Shown here one piece after another: positions 1 to 8,135 of a stretch of 64,000 nt of DNA (its first letter is position 1; the number at the start of each line of letters is the position of its first letter). Under the pieces are notes generated by a model, which saw nothing but the letters and a program-made list of their open reading frames with translations, had not been told where the DNA came from and ran no database searches. Source of the DNA: Pedobacter psychroterrae (GTDB lineage Bacteria; Bacteroidota; Bacteroidia; Sphingobacteriales; Sphingobacteriaceae); assembly GCF_004331695.1 (NCBI RefSeq), contig NZ_SJSL01000005.1:186001-250000 (forward strand), read 5' to 3'. A program made the position numbers and the translations under genes.

Positions 1-971
1 TCGGTGCCACTTACCTAATTAAAGTAACCAATAAATACCCAACAACCATAGGTTATTACCAGTTAGGAGTTGGAAGTGATTTAAATGGGCCGACAGTTTC
101 TGGCAACGCATACCTTTGTAATATAGAAAATTATTCAATGAGTTCGCTTCCATCTGGCGCATCTGTATCCTGGTCTATTTCACCTTCGTGGGCTGCTTCG
201 CTGACGACTAGTGGCAATGTTGCAACACTTACCAAAACAACACTTCAAGTATTCACTTTAACTGGAGTAATTACATCATCCTGTGGCAGTTCATCCCCTA
301 TTAATAAAACGATTACGTCTGCTAATTCCTTAGCGGTAGTCGAAGGCACTTATAATACTCCATCGGGATACGTACCTTTAGTACCAAGTGTAAAATTTAG
401 CTTCCTAGCGAATGATGCATGCATGTCTACTCAAACAAATATGGTTGTGCCCTTTGGGTCAACGATTACTTGGAGCGGCCCAGCTAATACCTGGGATCTT
501 AATTGGGTTCAGTCAATTAATGATGTTACCATATATTTCACAGCTCTTAATCAAGAAATTTCCTTATCGGCAACCATTACAGGGCCTTGTGGATCTAAAG
601 GAACTAATTTTAGATTTAAATGCACCACTACCAGTCATTGTGGGATTACACCTTTGAGAATGGCAATGAGTTCCGGTGAGGATAAGGCTGTAGTTATTTA
701 TCCTAATCCAGCATCGAACGAATTAATAGTTCACTTTCCAGAAAGTCTTGATCAGCGAACGGATATGGAGACCTTAAGTAGAAAAATGGCACTTTCCAAA
801 TTTGACTATAAACTATTTAACAATAATGGCAAACTGATAAAATCAGAAAATAACATTTCAACTTCTAAAAAATTGTCAATAAATGTTGGGGACATACCGA
901 ATGGGCAATACTTTATGCACGTTATTCAAGGAAAGAATGTATTAAAAAAGCAGATAATTGTAAATCATTAA
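1..971 (+). CDS. C-terminal part of a T9SS-sorted secreted protein (5' end outside window)
   Basis: The reading frame is open from base 3, so the gene starts upstream of the window and only about 322 codons are visible. The body is Ser/Thr-rich and Cys-poor with beta-strand-like repeats, resembling PKD/Ig-like modules of Bacteroidota surface proteins. The last 85 residues form a typical type IX secretion type-A sorting domain: a YPNPASNEL motif, then LFNNNGKLI, and the closing GQYFMHV...KKQIIV strand. The protein is therefore expected to be exported by Sec, moved across the outer membrane by T9SS and anchored or released at the surface. The sorting domain is clear; the substrate or function is not visible in this fragment. 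Confidence 0.85.
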   Translation, partial: GATYLIKVTNKYPTTIGYYQLGVGSDLNGPTVSGNAYLCNIENYSMSSLPSGASVSWSISPSWAASLTTSGNVATLTKTTLQVFTLTGVITSSCGSSSPINKTITSANSLAVVEGTYNTPSGYVPLVPSVKFSFLANDACMSTQTNMVVPFGSTITWSGPANTWDLNWVQSINDVTIYFTALNQEISLSATITGPCGSKGTNFRFKCTTTSHCGITPLRMAMSSGEDKAVVIYPNPASNELIVHFPESLDQRTDMETLSRKMALSKFDYKLFNNNGKLIKSENNISTSKKLSINVGDIPNGQYFMHVIQGKNVLKKQIIVNH

Positions 972-1272
972 GAAGATCTCAAAAAAAACAAAAAACAACC
1001 TCAAACTGTTTTGGCCATTTTTGGCTTTTTTTAATTCTGTCTTCAAACTGTATATACGGATAAATTGATCATTCCATTTCGGGCAAACTGACCACCCACT
1101 TAGCAGCCATGCGTAATAGCTATTGCTGTTGCAGCCTGGCCAAATGGCCCCGACCGTCAAGAGCTTTTTTATACAGAAATGCTACTTTTTACGATTGCAG
1201 ATATCTTGGTATTCAAAGAGATTACCGAATCAAGCAAATTAAAAATATAGATACCCTTTTACGCCTTAAGCC
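972..1272. other. intergenic stretch, possible IS remnant
   Basis: No credible gene here. The part from about 1079 to 1160 contains GGGCAAACTGACCACCC, which resembles the ends of IS21-like elements of Bacteroidota from memory, but no transposase sequence accompanies it. Otherwise nothing is recognisable beyond the weak terminator at 1013-1032. Confidence 0.3.
1013..1032 (+). terminator. weak intrinsic terminator after the T9SS protein
   Basis: A 4-bp stem (GCCA / TGGC, loop TTTT) is followed directly by a run of seven T, 40 bases after the stop codon. The stem is short, so this is tentative. Confidence 0.35.
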
Positions 1273-1365
1273 ATGAAGATAGTAGCCTGGAATTATAATG
1301 GCGCCCTTAGAAACAAATTTGAATTTCTCCGTGAACTTCAGGCTGATATCTATATCATTCAGGAT
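1273..1365 (+). pseudogene. 5' fragment of an endonuclease/exonuclease/phosphatase-family gene
   Basis: Codons 1-31 read like the N-terminus of an EEP-fold nuclease: MKIVAWNYNGALRNK, then FEFLRELQADIYIIQ. The family normally continues with a catalytic Glu (IIQE) and about 200 more residues. Here the frame instead runs antisense through the end of the neighbouring DUF1016 gene and stops at 1455. The break lies within a few bases of the DUF1016 stop codon (1359-1361), so the fragment looks like a target gene cut by an insertion. It should not be functional. Confidence 0.6.
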
Positions 1366-2312
1366 TCGCTATCATCGAATTTTAGCTCATTTTCAATTTC
1401 CTCAATAGTTGGCAAACTGCTTTTAAGGTTGTCTGGTAAAATCTCGGTAAATTGAAATTCACTTACCCCTATCGGTTTATTAATGTCTCTCAATGCATAC
1501 TCCACACCGATATTATTCTTATCCCTACATAACAACATACCTAGAGTAGGTTTATCATCCTCTTTTTTTAGCAGATCGTCTACTGCAGATAAATAAAAGT
1601 TTAGCTTGCCAGCGTATTCAGGCACAAATTTAGTGTTCTTGAGTTCAATCACCACATATGATTTTAGAGGAATATTATAAAACAATAAATCTAGATAATA
1701 ATCCTCTCCAGCAATTTCAAGGTGATATTGCTGCCCAACAAACGCAAATCCTTTTCCCAGCTCTAGCATAAATTTTGTGATATGCGTCACAAGCTGCTTT
1801 TCGATATCCCTTTCTTTTGCCTCAGTCGTTAAGGCTACAAAATCAAAAACGTAAGGATCTTTTAAAGTTTGTATCGCCAAATCTGAATAAACATCCGGCA
1901 GGGTATGTTTGAAGTTGGTAATTGATCTTCCTTTTCTTTTATACAAGTTGGATTTTATTTGTAAGGCAAGTACATCTCTACTCCAATTGTTCTCCAAGGT
2001 TTGACTTATATAAAACTTAGCTTCATTTAAATTAATAGACTTACTAAATATCAGTATGTTATGCCCCCATGGCAACAAACTTAATTGTGTCATCAATTGG
2101 GCAACAGTCTGTTGCCCAATTGATGAATAGAACTGATAAAAACTTCTAATATATTTCAAATTTCTAACAGAAAATCCTGTGGAATCTGGGAATTCCTTTC
2201 TAAGATCGAGACTAAGATTTTGCAAAACTTGATCCCCCCACTGAGCTGAGTTTTGTATTTTCTTACAAAAACTGTATCCGAGCTGTATTGCACCAATGAG
2301 ATTTTTTGTCAA
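1359..2312 (-). CDS. DUF1016 (YhcG-type) PD-(D/E)XK nuclease, N-terminally truncated
   Basis: The 317-residue product matches the YhcG/DUF1016 family. The N-terminal helical DUF1016 domain has the GFSVRNLKYIRSFYQFY segment. The C-terminal nuclease core shows LDLLFYN followed by VVIELKN (D...ExK). Family members are usually 330-370 residues and start with a conserved segment that is missing here. The frame opens with a TTG at 2312 directly after an in-frame TAA, so the true 5' end seems lost and expression is doubtful. Such proteins occur in defence islands and near type I restriction loci; a nuclease or toxin-like role is inferred. It abuts the broken EEP nuclease fragment. Confidence 0.7.
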   Translation of the reverse strand: MTKNLIGAIQLGYSFCKKIQNSAQWGDQVLQNLSLDLRKEFPDSTGFSVRNLKYIRSFYQFYSSIGQQTVAQLMTQLSLLPWGHNILIFSKSINLNEAKFYISQTLENNWSRDVLALQIKSNLYKRKGRSITNFKHTLPDVYSDLAIQTLKDPYVFDFVALTTEAKERDIEKQLVTHITKFMLELGKGFAFVGQQYHLEIAGEDYYLDLLFYNIPLKSYVVIELKNTKFVPEYAGKLNFYLSAVDDLLKKEDDKPTLGMLLCRDKNNIGVEYALRDINKPIGVSEFQFTEILPDNLKSSLPTIEEIENELKFDDSES

Positions 2313-2340
2313 TATTTATAACTAGATATAGAAGTACCAA

Positions 2341-2874
2341 ATGACGCATACAGTTACGATCACAGAACACGACCACATTACTTTTCAATTATATGACGCA
2401 TCCACCAATGACCTGAAAATAAGCAACCGGAGGAAAAGCTGGTTTTATTTGATATTGTTTGGCGTTTTGATGATGCTAGTCGGTAAAATTTCCGAAAGCA
2501 ATTTCCTGATTTATTACGGTGTATTTTTCTCCGTACTGGCCATAGTCTTTGGCAATATCTATCTTAGATGGCGGCATAAACGCCACTATACTTCACATAC
2601 AAAAAATTACCGGAAAGGTGTGGGTAACGAAACTGTGCATCTTGAAATTGTAGGTGACGTAATAAAAATGAACAACAGAACCGGAGACAGTAATCTTAAA
2701 ATCTCTGAGTTTCAGGTGGTCGAGGAAATAGGCAGCCACTACTTTATGAAAATAAGCACTGGATACACATTAATTGTTCCTAAAACTAATGCCGTCTTAA
2801 ATCAAGAAATAGTAGACATAGTTAAAATTTATAATATACGGCATGTGAAAAATTTAGAATGGAAATGGAAGTAA
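2341..2874 (+). CDS. YcxB-like membrane protein
   Basis: 177 residues. Two adjacent hydrophobic helices (about residues 34-50 and 55-75) follow a short cytoplasmic N-terminus. After a basic stretch, the C-terminal beta-rich part ends with a GYTLIVPKT motif, as in the YcxB C-terminal domain (PF14317). It is probably an inner-membrane protein of unknown role. It begins 28 bases from the divergent DUF1016 start, so both may share a promoter region. Family assignment is moderate; function unknown. Confidence 0.6.
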   Translation: MTHTVTITEHDHITFQLYDASTNDLKISNRRKSWFYLILFGVLMMLVGKISESNFLIYYGVFFSVLAIVFGNIYLRWRHKRHYTSHTKNYRKGVGNETVHLEIVGDVIKMNNRTGDSNLKISEFQVVEEIGSHYFMKISTGYTLIVPKTNAVLNQEIVDIVKIYNIRHVKNLEWKWK

Positions 2875-3021
2875 AAAGGAAAACGGCGGAGACAAATCTC
2901 ATACTTCTCATCGTTGATTTAGGGTCACACACCGAATCTTGTATAGCTTTGCCTATTGAATTAAATGCTCACTTATCTATATTGCCTTTTTATTACCTAG
3001 GTTAGCAAAATAGCCAATTCA

Positions 3022-3570
3022 TTAGTTTACATGATGTGAAAATGCAGCATAATATGTATCTAGGAAAACGATTTGGAGCTTATTATCTAAGGGAATCGCT
3101 GGCCATATGTTGAACAAATCACGTGTATAGTCCCACTCTGTTTTATCCGAATTATCACTTGATAGCCTTTTAAAAAGCATAGGAAGCATTAATATTTTGT
3201 TTTCATTGCCTTTAAATACGTAATCTAGTTTCTTCATAGCTTCTTCAAGGTTCGCACCATCTCTCATGATACTAAACAATGCAGTCGGCATTTTTTCTCT
3301 GGTGTACAGAGCTTCAACTTTTCCATTTGAGCCGATCTTAACTCCGAATAAAACGAACACATGAAATTTCTGCGAAGCTTTTTTCATTTTATTTGTATCA
3401 AATTGCGATGCAAAAGAACTTGCTAAAATCTTGGAAAGACTAGGAACTTTTTCAGGTTTTTTAAGTTCAATTTTTACAGAATCAACATCGTCAGACGAAA
3501 ATACTATCTGTGATTTGACGAACTGCAAATTTACAAATGAGAAAAACAAGATCATAACCGCTCTTATCAT
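3022..3570 (-). CDS. secreted hypothetical protein
   Basis: 182 residues. It starts with a signal peptide (MIRAVMILFFSFVNLQFVKSQ; cleavage likely after the Ser-Gln region), so it is exported to the periplasm or beyond. The mature part is mixed alpha/beta and lysine-rich with no motif I recognise. A KIGSNGKVEALYT segment faintly recalls TonB C-terminal-like folds. It has no obvious operon partner. Confidence 0.6.
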   Translation of the reverse strand: MIRAVMILFFSFVNLQFVKSQIVFSSDDVDSVKIELKKPEKVPSLSKILASSFASQFDTNKMKKASQKFHVFVLFGVKIGSNGKVEALYTREKMPTALFSIMRDGANLEEAMKKLDYVFKGNENKILMLPMLFKRLSSDNSDKTEWDYTRDLFNIWPAIPLDNKLQIVFLDTYYAAFSHHVN

Positions 3571-3671
3571 ATTAATACCGTTTTTATAATCACAACAACT
3601 CAGATAAAAGTATAAACGTTAAGTATCACGCAAAGATCAGGGGCAAACTTAAAACAATTTCATTTATTTTT

Positions 3672-3858
3672 TTAGGATAATCTTAATAAACCGCGTAGCA
3701 GTCGCTTGATACTGTTTTTATTTTTGGATGTGTTATTGACATTTAACTTTTCCAGGAGAACGAGATCAAAATACGATAGACCAGCTGGAGATGTTCCTCC
3801 GATAATATGTAAAACAATTTTCTTCCATAATGCAGCTTTCCACTCAGGATGATCTTCA
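3672..3858 (-). pseudogene. 3' gene fragment downstream of umuC copy 1
   Basis: A 61-codon open stretch ends at TAA (3672-3674) and has coding character (DHPEWKAALWKKIVLHIIGG near its start). It has no start codon and lies directly behind the 126-aa gene. The sequence after the homologous small gene in the second cassette (11130-11246) is entirely different. This is therefore the tail of some gene joined to the cassette end, not part of it. Family unknown. Confidence 0.45.
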
Positions 3859-4230
3859 TAGTCTGTGCTGTTTGCTCTGGTAGTATTCGATCACTTTATT
3901 CAAGAACACCTCCCCTTTAATGCGCAATTCTCCTATTTCCTGATGATAGCGTTCGGTGCGCCGTTCTACTTCTTTGTGGTAAGCCATATTACCATCTCGG
4001 GGATCACGGATCACCAGGTTCTGCTTTACCGTGTTGACCTCATAATTATTCATTTGCTTTTTCTGATAGCTCTCCAAAAATTCTTCAGGTGTATACCACA
4101 ATCGGTTATCTTTGTTAAATAACCACAGGCGTTTGGCAAAAGCATCTTTCACGATTGGCCACAGGACTTTAAAATCGCCAGGCATGCGGTCGTGCTGGCT
4201 AAGCTCTTTAGGTTCTTTATAAACTTTCAT
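3856..4230 (-). CDS. small conserved protein of the umuDC cassette (copy 1)
   Basis: 124 residues from ATG at 4230 (MKVYKEPKEL), two bases after the umuC stop. An upstream TTG at 4236 would add two residues. The protein is charged, rich in Trp/Tyr in its first half, and helical or coiled in its second half; no domain recognised. A near-identical copy lies at 11247-11621 in the same position behind umuC, which suggests co-translation with the polymerase and a role tied to it. That role is inference from position only. Confidence 0.75.
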   Translation of the reverse strand: MKVYKEPKELSQHDRMPGDFKVLWPIVKDAFAKRLWLFNKDNRLWYTPEEFLESYQKKQMNNYEVNTVKQNLVIRDPRDGNMAYHKEVERRTERYHQEIGELRIKGEVFLNKVIEYYQSKQHRL

Positions 4231-5540
4231 GTTCAAATCGCTTTAACTACAATCACATCTTCAATTCTTGTCGTATACCTGCGCGAGAGAAATTCCTGGC
4301 GCATCGACCATTTCTTATCAAAGCCCATCGTCCCATGAACAATGGTATTCCTACCCTGCACCTTATTGATATGATCAACCGCAGCCATAGCCAATTGCAA
4401 TTTATCCTGCTTCTCCACCGTCACCTTTCCAAACAGATCGCTTTGCACCTGGCTTTGCGGGCGCAAGTCGCGCAGCTCCACTCCCACTTTCTGGTACCGG
4501 TACCCCTTTACATAGATCCTTCGCAACGCCTTTAGCGCTTCAGTGATCAGCGTACCCGTATCACTTGTTGGCCGCGTCAACTTTACCACAATGTCCTTTG
4601 TATACCTGTCCTTCTCCGCTACAAACTGGCTGGTCTGCGCATACACCATAAACCTCGCGCAAACCGATCTCTGCTCTCTCAGCTTCTGCGAGGCATTTGC
4701 CACATAGCTGGCCAGTGCTTCCTCCAGTGGAGCAAGCTCCGTAATCATACAATTGAACGACCTGGCGGTAGAAATCCCCTCTTTCAGTGGGCGCTCAAAT
4801 TCCATAGGGATACAGCGCTCGCCTTTTAGTTCCCTATACGTTCTCCAGCCCTGAATCGTCATCAGTTTCAGCACATAATCTTCCGGCAGGTTTACAAAAT
4901 CATAAGCAGTATATACGCCAGCTTTGATCAGCTTGATCCCGTATCTTGGGCCTATGCCCCATACATCATCTACCTCCGTATCTTTCAATGCCTGTTCTAT
5001 CTGCGCAGCAGTTCCCATGTAATACACACCAGTAGTTTTGTGCTGTTTTTTTGCGAGTTTGTTGGCAATCTTAGCAAGCGTCTTTGTCGCACCAATTCCA
5101 ATACATACAGGCACGCCCGTATATTGCAGGATCTTCCGGCGCAGGTCTATCGCTACTTGTTCCAGGTCATGGTGTTTAAACGTGGCCAGGTCACAAAAGC
5201 ATTCATCTATAGAATAAATCTCCTGGTCTGGAAAAGTATCTCTTACAATCTGGGTAATCCTCCGCATCATATCCTGGTAAAGCGTATAATTGGACGAACG
5301 CCACCAGAGCTTCCCGCTGGTATGTTGCTCCCGCATCATGAAAAACGGCGTTCCCATTCTAATCCCAAGCTGTTCCTTAGCCTCGTTAGAGCGGGAAATT
5401 GCACAGCCATCATTATTTGACAACACGCAACCCGCCTTATCCCGCAGCTCAGGCTGGAATACCCGCTCGGCGCTTACATAAAAATTATTGGAATCAATCA
5501 ATGCCATCATAACTGACTACCGTCTTAGCGCTTGCTCTGC
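3859..5540. repeat. long repeat, umuC cassette copy 1
   Basis: This segment matches 11250-12931 at a constant offset of 7391 bases with only scattered substitutions. It covers the small downstream gene, umuC and the 3' end of umuD. The match ends at an ATGAAGAT that overlaps the stop of the small gene; unrelated sequence follows in each copy. Confidence 0.85.
4233..5510 (-). CDS. umuC: Y-family DNA polymerase V catalytic subunit UmuC (copy 1)
   Basis: 425 residues, full length for UmuC. The first catalytic Asp is in MMALIDSNNFYVSAE, the second acidic pair in YSIDECFCDL, followed by a helix-hairpin-helix region (VDDVWGIGPRYG), a little-finger domain, and the C-terminal tail KWSMRQEFLSRRYTTR typical of the DUF4113 end of UmuC proteins. 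It performs error-prone translesion synthesis with processed UmuD. In this copy the upstream umuD carries a large internal deletion (5517-5633), so a partner would have to come from another copy. It is aligned without indels to the copy at 11624-12901 (constant offset 7391). Confidence 0.92.
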   Translation of the reverse strand: MMALIDSNNFYVSAERVFQPELRDKAGCVLSNNDGCAISRSNEAKEQLGIRMGTPFFMMREQHTSGKLWWRSSNYTLYQDMMRRITQIVRDTFPDQEIYSIDECFCDLATFKHHDLEQVAIDLRRKILQYTGVPVCIGIGATKTLAKIANKLAKKQHKTTGVYYMGTAAQIEQALKDTEVDDVWGIGPRYGIKLIKAGVYTAYDFVNLPEDYVLKLMTIQGWRTYRELKGERCIPMEFERPLKEGISTARSFNCMITELAPLEEALASYVANASQKLREQRSVCARFMVYAQTSQFVAEKDRYTKDIVVKLTRPTSDTGTLITEALKALRRIYVKGYRYQKVGVELRDLRPQSQVQSDLFGKVTVEKQDKLQLAMAAVDHINKVQGRNTIVHGTMGFDKKWSMRQEFLSRRYTTRIEDVIVVKAI

Positions 5541-5633
5541 CGCAGGGCTTTCAAAGCCCGCATGTATTGCCTCGGCATATAGTGGAATTAGGGTGTGTGC
5601 CGTTCCCCTTTTGTAAAGTGTGATCTCCTTCAT
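5517..5633 (-). pseudogene. umuD: umuD with internal deletion (copy 1)
   Basis: The frame reads MKEITLYKRGTAHTLIPLYA, continues to ESPAA, and then jumps directly to the C-terminal EQALRR and stop: 38 codons instead of 157. About 119 codons are lost in frame, including the whole peptidase domain. Start, stop and spacing to umuC (6 bases) are unchanged compared with the intact copies, so the short frame can still be translated and may keep umuC coupled to its promoter. It cannot act as UmuD. Confidence 0.85.
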
Positions 5634-5688
5634 AATATCAAATCTAGGTCTGCTACAAATCTAGATAATTTGATATCGCAAATCCAAA

Positions 5689-5715
5689 TTAAATACTAAT
5701 ATTTTTAGTATTTAA
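5689..5715. promoter_or_regulatory. palindromic operator-like site upstream of umuD copy 1
   Basis: Perfect inverted repeat TTAAATACTA / TAGTATTTAA around a 7-base centre (ATATTTT), 56 bases upstream of the umuD start. The same palindrome stands before the two other umuD copies (7972-8002, 13435-13465). Conservation in place suggests a binding site for an SOS-type or cassette-specific repressor. In this copy the centre is the reverse complement of the AAAATAT centre in the others. Confidence 0.6.
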
Positions 5716-5990
5716 CTACTCCTTATAATGCTATTTCTCATTTAACACCCCGAAGAACCTCAAAAAGCATAACCACTCCGAACTCGCTTCCTATTTAAAT
5801 GAGGAGGTGGTCCGGAATTGCTTACATGGTTGGAATCATCTTTTAATATAAGACCCTTAAGAGCTTATACTGCAGCCGAGTTCAGTCTTTTCGAGAATAG
5901 CACACTCTATACTGGTATTTCCTAATTTAAATATCAGATCAAACAATAAGCAAATTTCGTTAAGTTTGGCATAACCAACAAAAATTCCGT

Positions 5991-7313
5991 ATGCGCTCGC
6001 TTAAATTCCTTACAATACTTGCTATTATTCTCCTTAATTTCGTCGCTGCCCTCGCCCAGCTAAAGTACCAGAAAAACTATAAGAAAACGCTTGAAGAAGC
6101 AGCTGCAAAGCAGATCCCGGTGTTCATCACCATAGAATATAAATCTGTTCTTGATCCCCCGGCCGAGTACTTCAGTTCTAATTTTGCCAATTACCGAGTT
6201 AAGCACGATAGTCCTGAAGGTAACATGCTCATTAACAAATATGGGTTGGCACGCTTCCCTGTAATATTGTTCGTTAAGCCGGATGGTTCGCTGATTCTAA
6301 AGTCTGAGGAAGTTAAAAACAACAAGAATTATTTCCTGTCATATGGTACAGAAGCCATCACTCGATTTAAAGGTAACACGGGCTTGGCTGATTATGACAA
6401 GCTTTACCATGAGGGAAATCATATAACTCGGGCATTTCTGAAGGATTACATTGGTTTGCGATATAAGTCTGGAATTTTTACGAATGACAAATTAATAGAT
6501 CTCTATGTTAATTTGCTACCAGCAGATGTCGGAAATAATTATGAAGAGATATTGTTCATTTACCGGGCCGCGCCGTTACTATTCGGTGAGGCATATTCCT
6601 TTACTCAGCAATACCGAACAATAGTAGATAGCCTTTACAAACGGGAGCCCTTGCAGGATCGCATCTGGATCAATACCCGTATGATCAACAATACACTTTC
6701 GGAGGCAATCAGAACTAAGGACTACATCCTTTATGATAAAGTCTCTTCGTTCGTCTACAAGACTGTAGCGCCTGACCATGCCAAGATCGAACCGCAACAG
6801 TCACTCAATCGTCTTATTTTCTATAAAGGCATAAATGACACAATTGGCTTTTTTCGTCAGGCTCAGGTGTATTATGACCGATATTTTATGTCGATTAGTT
6901 TGGACTCCATTAAGCGTGACAAGCAGATTGAACCAACATCAAATTCATCAAACGAACTTGTTTTCATGGAAAGGAAAGGTCATTTATCTGTCGGAAACTA
7001 TCATGACAAGGATGCAACAAATACGGCCTTTATCTTAAATAATGCAGCCTGGGATTTTTATACCTATGGAACTAAAAATCTTCAGTTTCTATACAAGGCG
7101 GTGATGTGGAGCCAAAGATCCATTGATATTGATCCAAAGGCCACACATTATGATACTTTGGCACACCTGCTGTATAGAATAGGGCTCTTCGATGCAGCCT
7201 TGTTGTACCAAGAGAAAGCGATCCAGTTGGCAAAAAAAAAGAAAGAATTGTCTAAAGCAGAAATTAATGGTTTCCGAGAAGAGGCAAAAAAAATGAAGTC
7301 ACGCTCCCTATAA
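5991..7313 (+). CDS. secreted thioredoxin-fold protein with helical C-terminus
   Basis: 440 residues with a signal peptide (MRSLKFLTILAIILLNFVAALAQ). Residues about 25-125 look like a thioredoxin-like fold: an ITIEYKS strand where CxxC would stand, and the cis-Pro region RFPVILFVKPDG. The redox cysteines are absent, so oxidoreductase activity is not expected. The rest is helical, and a TPR-like pair sits near the end (AVMWSQRSIDIDPKATHYD, then LFDAALLYQEKAIQLAKKK). The gene lies between a truncated umuD and a truncated umuC, where two cassette copies have decayed. Function unknown. Confidence 0.7.
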   Translation: MRSLKFLTILAIILLNFVAALAQLKYQKNYKKTLEEAAAKQIPVFITIEYKSVLDPPAEYFSSNFANYRVKHDSPEGNMLINKYGLARFPVILFVKPDGSLILKSEEVKNNKNYFLSYGTEAITRFKGNTGLADYDKLYHEGNHITRAFLKDYIGLRYKSGIFTNDKLIDLYVNLLPADVGNNYEEILFIYRAAPLLFGEAYSFTQQYRTIVDSLYKREPLQDRIWINTRMINNTLSEAIRTKDYILYDKVSSFVYKTVAPDHAKIEPQQSLNRLIFYKGINDTIGFFRQAQVYYDRYFMSISLDSIKRDKQIEPTSNSSNELVFMERKGHLSVGNYHDKDATNTAFILNNAAWDFYTYGTKNLQFLYKAVMWSQRSIDIDPKATHYDTLAHLLYRIGLFDAALLYQEKAIQLAKKKKELSKAEINGFREEAKKMKSRSL

Positions 7314-7406
7314 TTCCGCGTTTACACCAGAGGATCAGGCTTAAGATCGGTACTTTTCTAGCCATTCTCACTGTCATGAATCCCCACGATTAGTCAAGAT
7401 CATCTC

Positions 7407-7439
7407 ATAAAAATTATTGGAATCGATTAATGCCATCAT
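7407..7439 (-). pseudogene. umuC: 11-codon umuC remnant (copy 2)
   Basis: Only MMALIDSNNFY of umuC is left, at the expected 6-base distance behind the umuD stop. The sequence then becomes unrelated and stops after about ten more codons. The deletion removed essentially all of the polymerase from this copy. Confidence 0.8.
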
Positions 7440-7445
7440 AACAGA

Positions 7446-7919
7446 TCACCGTCTTAGCGCTTGCTCAAACCGGTTGATCCTGGCGCCGTTTCTCCTACGC
7501 TGATCCAGTACGCTATGCGGTACTACACCCCATATTTCAAAGTGACTCACCTCTGATCGTTCAATCGGCTTAAAATAATTGTTATCCGGCATCAGGTATT
7601 CCTTATTTCCCTGTTTAAAATAAGAACGTAAGATGAATTCATTATCTATAATCCCAACTACGATGTCCCCCTGTTGCGGAGTCAGCGATTTATCTACTAC
7701 AAGCAGATCGTTTGGATAGATTCCGGAACCAGTCATGCACTCTCCGGTTACCCTTGCGAAAAACGTCGCTGCCGGATACTTAGATACATAATCGTTCAAA
7801 TCAATTCTTGCCTCTTCATAATCAGCAGCAGGGCTTTCAAAGCCCGCATGTATTGCCTCAGCGTATAGTGGAATTAGGGTGTGTGCAGTTCCCCTTTGGT
7901 ACAGTGTGATCTCCTTCAT
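7446..7919 (-). CDS. umuD: UmuD-like S24 family protein, catalytic dyad altered (copy 2, orphan)
   Basis: 157 residues, colinear with E. coli UmuD. The AG cleavage region is preserved (HAGFESPAADYEEARIDLN), followed by the peptidase domain. At the position of the nucleophile (UmuD Ser60, GDSM) this protein has Cys (GECMTGSGI). At the general base position (Lys97, EFTVKK) it has Arg (EFILRSY). Self-cleavage is therefore doubtful. The protein may stay in an uncleaved form, or Cys may act as nucleophile with another base. There is no umuC behind it except 11 codons. A palindromic site (7972-8002) lies upstream, and TAGTTTTG-like sequence just before the ATG could be a -7 box of a nearly leaderless transcript. 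Confidence 0.85.
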   Translation of the reverse strand: MKEITLYQRGTAHTLIPLYAEAIHAGFESPAADYEEARIDLNDYVSKYPAATFFARVTGECMTGSGIYPNDLLVVDKSLTPQQGDIVVGIIDNEFILRSYFKQGNKEYLMPDNNYFKPIERSEVSHFEIWGVVPHSVLDQRRRNGARINRFEQALRR

Positions 7920-7971
7920 AATATCAAAACTAGGTTGCTACAAATCTAGATCATTTGATACCGCAATTGCA

Positions 7972-8002
7972 AATTAAATACTAAAAATATTAGTATTTAA
8001 TT
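7972..8002. promoter_or_regulatory. palindromic operator-like site upstream of umuD copy 2
   Basis: 31-bp perfect palindrome: arms AATTAAATACTA / TAGTATTTAATT, centre AAAATAT, 53 bases upstream of umuD and between it and the divergent 408-codon gene. The site could control both directions. Confidence 0.65.
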
Positions 8003-8100
8003 ATTCCTTATAGGACTATTTTACTTAAGCCCTAATCAATCCTCACACATAAGCAGGGAAAAATAATCTCTCCTGATCTAATGCTACTCCCCCAGAAGTA

Positions 8101-8124
8101 CATAGTTTTGCCAGGGCAAAGCCC
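8101..8124 (+). promoter_or_regulatory. 24-bp repeat with -7-like box before the 408-codon gene (copy 2)
   Basis: Identical 24-bp sequence also at 14320-14343 and 14627-14650. It holds TAGTTTTG, which fits the Bacteroidota -7 consensus TAnnTTTG, followed by a GGGC-AAA-GCCC mini-hairpin that would lie in the 5' leader. It sits 12-15 bases before the start codon in both gene-linked copies. Promoter plus leader hairpin is the simplest reading. Confidence 0.5.
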
Positions 8125-8135
8125 GACATAACACT

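Noticed and set aside
1079..1160. Full insertion sequence next to the T9SS gene
   Set aside because: Only a short IS21-end-like stretch is present; no transposase frame or paired inverted repeats were found.
4335..5481. Open frames on the plus strand opposite umuC copy 1 (and the same at 11726-12872)
   Set aside because: They mirror the polymerase gene, recur only because umuC is duplicated, and lack any protein-family look.
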